DNA from: Acanthococcus lagerstroemiae
Lineage: Eukaryota; Arthropoda; Insecta; Hemiptera; Eriococcidae
Direction of reading: 5' to 3'
NCBI GenBank assembly: GCA_031841125.1
Contig: CM063108.1
Coordinates: forward strand, 71,706,344-71,770,343
Length of the DNA: 64,000 nt
Shown here: piece by piece, positions 58,470 through 64,000 of the stretch
Layout: each line of letters opens with the position of its first letter
How positions within the stretch are numbered: position 1 is the stretch's first letter
Made by a program: the position numbers and the translations under genes
The notes under the pieces: model-generated
What the model was told of the DNA's origin: nothing
What the model saw: the letters and a program-made list of their open reading frames with translations, nothing else
Databases searched by the model: none

Positions 58470-58487
58470 CGGTGTTTTTAAACACCG
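58470..58487. repeat. 18 bp perfect palindrome
   Basis: CGGTGTTTTTAAACACCG, arms of 8 bp around TT. No terminator or gene context; likely incidental. Confidence 0.5.
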
Positions 58488-61400
58488 ATTGCTGTCGTCA
58501 TTTAACGATTACCAATCAAGAATGTACGATTGATCAATTATAAAGTTGAACTACAAATAATTTGAAACAAGTGAAAAAAATGTCACGCGCCGATTATATT
58601 GAAATATACAGCGATACGGGAAGCTGAAGAAGGAAATTAGTAGCTCATTTTTCTAAGTGCCTAAAATTAAAAATGTCTCATTCAAAAAAATGTATTGGAA
58701 AAGAAGGTCCGAAAATAACTTATTTGCCTCTTTCTGACCCTTACACAACTTTCAACGCGCTGCACATGTTCTCTTTTCTAGAGTTTTCAACGATATTAAA
58801 AAATAAATAATAGCTGACATTTGGTTCATTCGAACTGATACTCGGGAATCGTTGGAAAATAGTGAAAATTCCAACAATAAATGTTGGAAAGTCGATTGTC
58901 ACTATCTAATATGAGCTAATTTTCCTGCAGACTAGTGGCGCTGACCGAGCTTATGAAGACACTAGTTGATAGCGACTAACTCCGATTTTTGATCCAGCCC
59001 GATTTCGGCCTGAAAATTCAAATTTCACTCCCGAAATGGCAAAATAGACTTGATTTAAAAAGTGTAAGGACTTGGTGCGTTTTGGAGTTGGAATATATGA
59101 AGAATGGACTTACTGCCCTTTAGGAATACTCTTTTTCATTAGCAAATGTGGTAACATAAAGGAGAATAATCTTTCGCATTTCGACAGAGAGATCTGATGA
59201 GTTGGAGTTTCATCACCCGATTCCGGATGAAACAAAAACCCCAGAAACAGACTTACTGCGTTTTGGAGAAGGATCTCTCTGTTTTTTCCGGTCTTCGGTT
59301 CCCGTAAAGAATTTTCATCGCGCTGCGGCTAACAATTTTTGATAATTCCGGCCCCTGCTGTATTAAATATATGGTTCTTGCTCTGGCTCTGGAAAAATTT
59401 CTTCTCCTGTTGAGATAGTCTACGGTAATGCATGTTGAAAGTAAGAGGGGGAACTCGTACAGGCAAAATGTATTACATTGAAATCGTATGTTGTATGCTG
59501 AAAATTTGTCCTGAAATGTAAGGGAAACTAGCTCACTTCTAAAAAGGCTGCAATTTCCACTTTCGCTCATATGGAGGAAAGCTATGGAAAACTATATCAA
59601 CACAGAGCCTGAAAATATTTGCTCTCTCCGTTCGAGAATTGTGTTTTATGAACCATTTTGCAAGTTCTACTCCACCCTCCCATTCTGGCGACTTGACTAC
59701 GGCTTTGGTAACAGCGTATACTTGGTAGGCCTAAACCTAGAAGATGCAAAATGCAATTTGAATCGGTTTCAATGGAGCCTAGCAGTGTACACGAATTCTT
59801 TTAAAAATGGTTGACGATTAAGAGATTCGGTAAATCAGCTCCCGTATACTCTACCGCTTATAAACCGACAGTAATGGAAGTCTCGCCTTCTCACCCGGTA
59901 TTATAATAATAATATGTATTATATTTTTAACGGCGGCGTTCGTACGTCGACACTGACTCGACTGTCGGCTGTGAAAGTAGACCGCGAAGAATATTATAAT
60001 TAGCGTTAATTTATATTTTCGTTATTATTTTCTAATTTTCTCTCCTTTGTTTGGCTACTCTGTTGGTAATCCCATCGCAGTGACACAATTCGCCCAAAAT
60101 TCGGATCGCACCTCTATTTGACCTACCGGGACTCGTTCGAGAGAGAACTCTGGTCAAGATTTTGCCTTACAAGGCGTATTATGTTCGTTCTTCTTCTTGT
60201 GTCCTCCGGCACGACGCTCCGTTTCACCTTTTAACGCTCGTTACGTGCATAACAAAGTATTTGGCTCTCCAACCCTCCTGAGGCTTTTATGTACTGGCGG
60301 CGCTGAGTGAGGCTTCGAGGATCGCAGAATATGGATACAGATAAGAGCCAAGAGGACAGAAAACAAGATTAGTCGGGCCTGTATTGACACACACTTCTCA
60401 TTTCTGTGAGGTACAAAGATAGCAGCCTATGATCGAAAGCGAACGTTGCAACCGCTGAGCAATCTCGAACATCAAATAATCTGCATTAGCATCACTATAA
60501 TGTGTATCACTAGTAACTGAGGCGTTGACGACCAAACATATGAACTGTTCAAGTCTCGCCGGGTGAAATAGATTCGTGTTCAAAGTTTCTTATACATATT
60601 AAAATTTGCTCGTCGCAAATAATCCAACCGCGGTTAATAGAGAAGCATCGAATGCTGCGAAAACAGGTGCACTTTCGGACGGCCACGAACAGTCAAGTTA
60701 CATTTTGTCGGTATACATATAAAATGTCCGTGGTGTTGCCGTGAACAATTTTCATTCGACAAGGAATCGACGGACGCCGTTCCGTTCTTTGCATTCTCAG
60801 TGCAGGGCTAGGCGCCTTTCCGATCAATTTTCATGCATCGAGGAGATGCAGAACGTTCTCCACGGATTCCATCGACCGACAACGGTTATAAAAATGTACA
60901 AAATATAGAGGGTCATGGACACCGCGCCAGTCCACGCCACCATTACGCAAGTTCCATAATGCGGATTCGTTTCGGTGACGAGCGGCCGAAAGATGAATGC
61001 ACGGCTCGCTCTTGCTCTCTATGTGGGACGGTGGCGTTAATTTCCTATCAGCGGTACTTATTTTTTAATGCTGTATGTGTGTGTGTTCTCATTTTGGGGT
61101 AATTGCGAGTTTGTTCATAGGAAGATTAAGGCCATTCATCTTGTTGGTCTTCGAAAATGTCCAAATGAATATACTTCATTAGTCGCGTGTGTTAGTTGTG
61201 TAGCTGACGGCTCATCTGGGAGTAAATTTGTTTTCCGTCCATCTCTGGTAGCAGTATACAAATGTATGAAAGGAAACTGATGTTAATCTCGTGGCTGGCC
61301 AGGGTTCACCTCTCAATATTGCATTATTTCAGTCGGAATCACGCAAAATCTATTCAACGTATTGTCTATGACGGACTCGATTTTCCAGATACCAGGGTGT

Positions 61401-61855
61401 ATGCTTATCTCAAAGATTGGTCATCCGACGGTCAAAGTGGGCGAAATGTCTACTCATTTCTTCATTCTAATGACGAATTTTGTGAGATCACGCTGCATAA
61501 ACAACTGTTTTCCGTTGTGTATCTTAAAAATCCGAATATATTTAGTAAAACTAAGAGGGAAATTCTCTCTATAAAAGTAATCGGAACTGAAACAGAAATC
61601 ACATTTTTGGTGAAGCTGGAGCCGAAGTCGAAACCTGGAAAGATTATTTACCAGAGTCGGAGCCTTAACACTTAGTCACAGCCGAAGTTAAATTTTGGTT
61701 TGCTCCGAAGCCGAGGCCATAGATTCCGTATGAAACTAGGAAATTACGCTGGTATGCTCTAGCTTTTCTTCAAAGATGCATATAAGTATGAAGTAGGAAT
61801 TTACTATATTGCCCATTTGCGTTCATGTCGGCCACTTTCTCGCTTCTAGTCGGTC
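58488..61855. other. Unassigned sequence
   Basis: No gene supported. A weak repeated phrase (GGACTTACTGC / AGACTTACTGCGTTTTGGAG) occurs near 59069, 59106 and 59252. The frame at 60833-61102 contains a GC-richer, basic peptide but no recognised domain. A GGAGCCGAAGTCG-type low-complexity patch lies at 61618-61720. Confidence 0.4.
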
Positions 61856-62035
61856 TGTCTGACCATAGGCGGCAACTTACAATTTTCCCAAGGGATGCTC
61901 GAACAAAATAATGAACAAACAAAAAAAAGTCCTTTTTTTGCAACTCACACGTCATATGTAATAATACTAACTCCCTCCATTTGGGAGGGGGGGGGGTAGA
62001 AATGAATCAAAATTATCCCCCCCAAATTCGAAGGC

Positions 62036-62655
62036 CAATAATTATTTATTTATTTTAAATTTGTATATTTTTGAGGTGGTGCCGACAACAGTCCGTAGAC
62101 CAATTACCGCCGACACCACCTTTACAAAATAATTTCACGTAAGATTAAAGACAATAATTTGTTTACTAGAATACAAAACTAAGAGTATAGTATTTATATT
62201 CATTTAGTCATTCATTCATTCAATCATTCATTCATAATTCGTTCATTCATTCATCCATTCATTCGTATTCTTTATTTCATTTTTCTTCTCACCTTTTGCT
62301 CATTTCCTAATCTTTAGCCTACAGGATGGTCTTACGGAAATTATTCCTGGACTGGTAAAATATGGCAAGGTCCGGACAGCTCAAACGCAGTCTATTATAT
62401 TGATCCAATGCTCTGGATAAGACACTGTTTCCCAGGATATCCGTACGTTTGGATGGGGTGCGAAACGTATGCACGGACCGGCTGTTAGCCCTAGGTACCC
62501 ATAGATTAATTTTTGAGAGGAGTTCTGGCTCCACAACTCTGCACCGCATCAGGTCGTAGAGGAATAATAAGGAAACTGTCCTACGCCTTGCCTCCAATGA
62601 ATGCATTTCGAAGCCCTGCAACAGTTCCTCATATCCCAGTATTCAAAAGTCTTGT
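62036..62655 (-). mobile_element. Jockey/CR1-type LINE 3' end nested in the hAT
   Basis: On minus, from ~62650: EELLQGFEMHSLEARRRTV, SLLFLYDLMRC, PELLSKINLWVPRANSRS and DLAIFYQSRNNFRKTIL, then a stop at 62319. This is the familiar C-terminal tail of Jockey/CR1-like ORF2 proteins (LE.RR..L.LLFLYK....PELL..I...VP). The 3' UTR carries GAAT/GAATG simple repeats (62200-62275) and a hairpin with 13 bp arms, AGGTGGTGTCGGC / GTCGGCACCACCT (62074-62122), and ends in an AATAAATAAATAATTATT tail. 5'-truncated; TSD not resolved. Nesting shows it inserted after the hAT. Confidence 0.8.
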
Positions 62656-63024
62656 AAATGAGAAATTTGAGGAATCTTTTCTTATTTATACTTGTAGTTA
62701 TAAATAATTTGTAAACGAATTAGTGCCATGTGATAGCGCAATTAATAGTACCCTACCATACGCTTAACTCGCAATACACATACATAGGGTGTCTAACAAA
62801 ATCGAAATCTGAAATTAAATAACCTTCCGCCCCCCCCCATGTGCGTGCTGTGAATGTGCTGAAATAATAAACTAAAGCTGAATGTATTTCTTCGTCTATA
62901 ATACTACATTTTCGTGGGGAAAAGAACTAATTTTATTGCATGTGGTAAATGAGCCCAGTATAAGGCCCGGATCCCCAATATAAGGCCTAATGTACCGATC
63001 TTGACTGCTATGCTTTAGACTGCA

Positions 63025-63513
63025 TTAAAACGTACAACAAAGTTGTGCCTTCATGATATGGCAACACTGTCCAATTGTTTTTAGCAACATATTAATTCCT
63101 AAAACTAAATTAAGTGACAATAAATTTTCAGGTTTTTTGAGAAATTGGACCACCTCATTTAGACATTTTGGTGTTAAATTTAAATTCGAATTCTTCATAA
63201 GGTCTAAGGCCATATTTCGATGTAAAATTAGACGATCTGTATCCACGGTATTACGGAATTCTTCTTCATAAAACGTGACAATTTCCGTAGCAATTTCTTT
63301 CGAGTCTGAAGTTTTTCCAATTACAAATTCCTCGAATCGTCTCAAAAACGCTTGATCATCATCATTGAAACGCTGATTTAAAACTATTGAAACGGAGTCG
63401 ATAATCTCGTAATATTTTTTTTCTGAAATGCTCTTCAATCCCAAAAGTGTGTGGTGAAGAACTGGACTCGTATTTTTTAGGTGTCTTTCGTATTCTCGGG
63501 AGAATTGGTTCAT
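63025..63513 (-). pseudogene. hAT transposase C-terminal fragment
   Basis: 162 codons open on minus. Features include HHTLLGLKSISEKKYYEI, VLNQRFNDDDQAFLRRFEEF, IATEIVTFYEEEFRN and LNEVVQFLKKPENLLSLNLV. This matches the region before the dimerisation motif of hAT transposases of the ZMYM1/DUF4371-like kind. The frame ends shortly after NMLLKTIG, where family members continue into the conserved SCERSFS-type dimerisation block, which is not readable here. N-terminal BED finger and catalytic residues are also absent. The TIR- and TSD-bounded element around it supports the hAT assignment. A domesticated exon is less likely. Family name inferred from pattern, not from a search. Confidence 0.65.
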
Positions 63514-63803
63514 TCAATTCAAGACGAGTAGTTTAACAGAGCTTCCCAAATTTCTGAAAATTTGTCGCTAATTTTGTATCGTGATTCTTAATACGTTGCG
63601 AGAAAAGAGATCTTATATTCTCACTAAGGCTCTTTTGTTGTTTGCACACGGTGACAACGGTAATAAAATAATGTCTGGGTATAATAGCAAAGCATGGTGT
63701 TTTTTTTTTGGGGGGGGGAGGGGGGATTTTTCAAGGGTATGAAAAATCCCAAGGGATGCTCGAGCCCTGGAGCAACCCCTAAGTTGCCGCCTATGTTTCT
63801 GAC

Positions 63804-64000
63804 CGATTTAGCTGGTTGTACTTGTCTAGCTGTTTGACAGGTAGAAATGAAGTACTTACACTCATTTCGGCGTAACAAGTGAAACATTGTGATTCAGAAA
63901 TGGTTTTACTAACTGCATTGGTTTGCTTTCCGCATTCAGTGTTGGAGGTTTATTAGGGTCAAGTTGTACCTAATTTCGGATTGCATCTCGGGTTTTTGAA
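63804..64000. other. Unassigned sequence
   Basis: Nothing recognised after the right TSD of the hAT element. Confidence 0.4.

Larger units (their letters stand above)
61864..63795 (-). mobile_element. hAT transposon, 1.93 kb, 16 bp perfect TIRs, nested LINE
   Basis: Both ends carry CATAGGCGGCAACTTA as a perfect 16 bp terminal inverted repeat. Flanks TGTCTGAC (61856-61863) and TTTCTGAC (63796-63803) form an 8 bp TSD with one change, the hAT size. A transposase C-terminal fragment lies inside on minus (63025-63513). CCCAAGGGATGCTCGA occurs in the same orientation near both ends (61887-61902, 63748-63763), a subterminal direct repeat. A LINE 3' end is nested at 62036-62655. Without the LINE the element is ~1.3 kb, too short for a full hAT transposase, so it is defective. 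Confidence 0.85.

Noticed and set aside
58470..58487. Palindrome as a terminator or operator
   Set aside because: Eukaryotic context with no adjacent gene; an 18 bp palindrome alone is weak evidence.
60833..61102. Possible exon (MHRGDAERSPRIPS...)
   Set aside because: Basic GC-richer peptide but no domain, no clear donor, and it ends in a GT-rich run. Insufficient support.
62200..62280. ATTC repeats as a CRISPR-like or satellite array
   Set aside because: Simple tetranucleotide repetition within the 3' UTR of a LINE.

Overview
The window reads as eukaryotic nuclear DNA, most likely from an insect, with lineage below that unknown. It is AT-rich with no dense reading frames. The only proteins I can identify are decayed transposable-element products: an R1-clade LINE end, an RNase H-bearing LINE, another LINE reverse transcriptase, a Jockey/CR1-type LINE end, a mariner transposase and a hAT transposase fragment. 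Helitron termini with a GC hairpin followed by CTAG|T, a tRNA-derived SINE and simple repeats complete the picture. I find no confident host gene, no rRNA, no intact tRNA and no CRISPR array. The window is best read as intergenic or large-intron DNA.

Layout. 0-5 kb: two Helitrons almost in tandem, then two blocks of very degenerate ~120-180 bp tandem repeats and a possible non-coding first exon near 4.3-4.8 kb. 5-9.2 kb: a 300 bp hAT-type MITE with a perfect 8 bp target-site duplication (TSD), a 430 bp R1-type LINE 3' end with a perfect 15 bp TSD, and an internally deleted mariner. 9-17 kb: mostly unassigned, with a SINE relic, a Helitron-like relic and a GC-rich block holding a 170 bp palindromic element with a 9 bp TSD. 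17-27 kb: unassigned apart from old repeats and a 509 bp hAT-like element. 27.5-28.8 kb: LINE pseudogene carrying RNase H and a CCHC knuckle.

29-34.5 kb: old dispersed repeats, several inverted-repeat structures and two low-confidence minus-strand coding segments (a Lys/Pro-rich tail at 32.1 kb and one at 34.2 kb). 35.4-37.9 kb: inverted copies of one repeat enclosing a LINE reverse transcriptase relic and a ~590 bp hAT-like element. 38.9-43 kb: degenerate tandem repeats and a second GC-rich block. 43-50 kb: little recognisable. 50-55 kb: a SINE with a 13 bp TSD, a 292 bp hAT MITE, a ~780 bp inverted-repeat structure and a fold-back element. 57.5-58.4 kb: an R1-type LINE end next to an ATT microsatellite. 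61.9-63.8 kb: a hAT element with perfect 16 bp terminal inverted repeats (TIRs), a transposase fragment, and a LINE 3' end nested inside it.

Nothing here behaves as a cooperating gene set. The interest lies in element structure (TSDs, nesting, fold-backs, subterminal repeats), in the several old minisatellite-like blocks, and in one octamer (TACGAGTA and its complement) seen far more often than expected. All calls come from reading the sequence by eye; no database or alignment was run.
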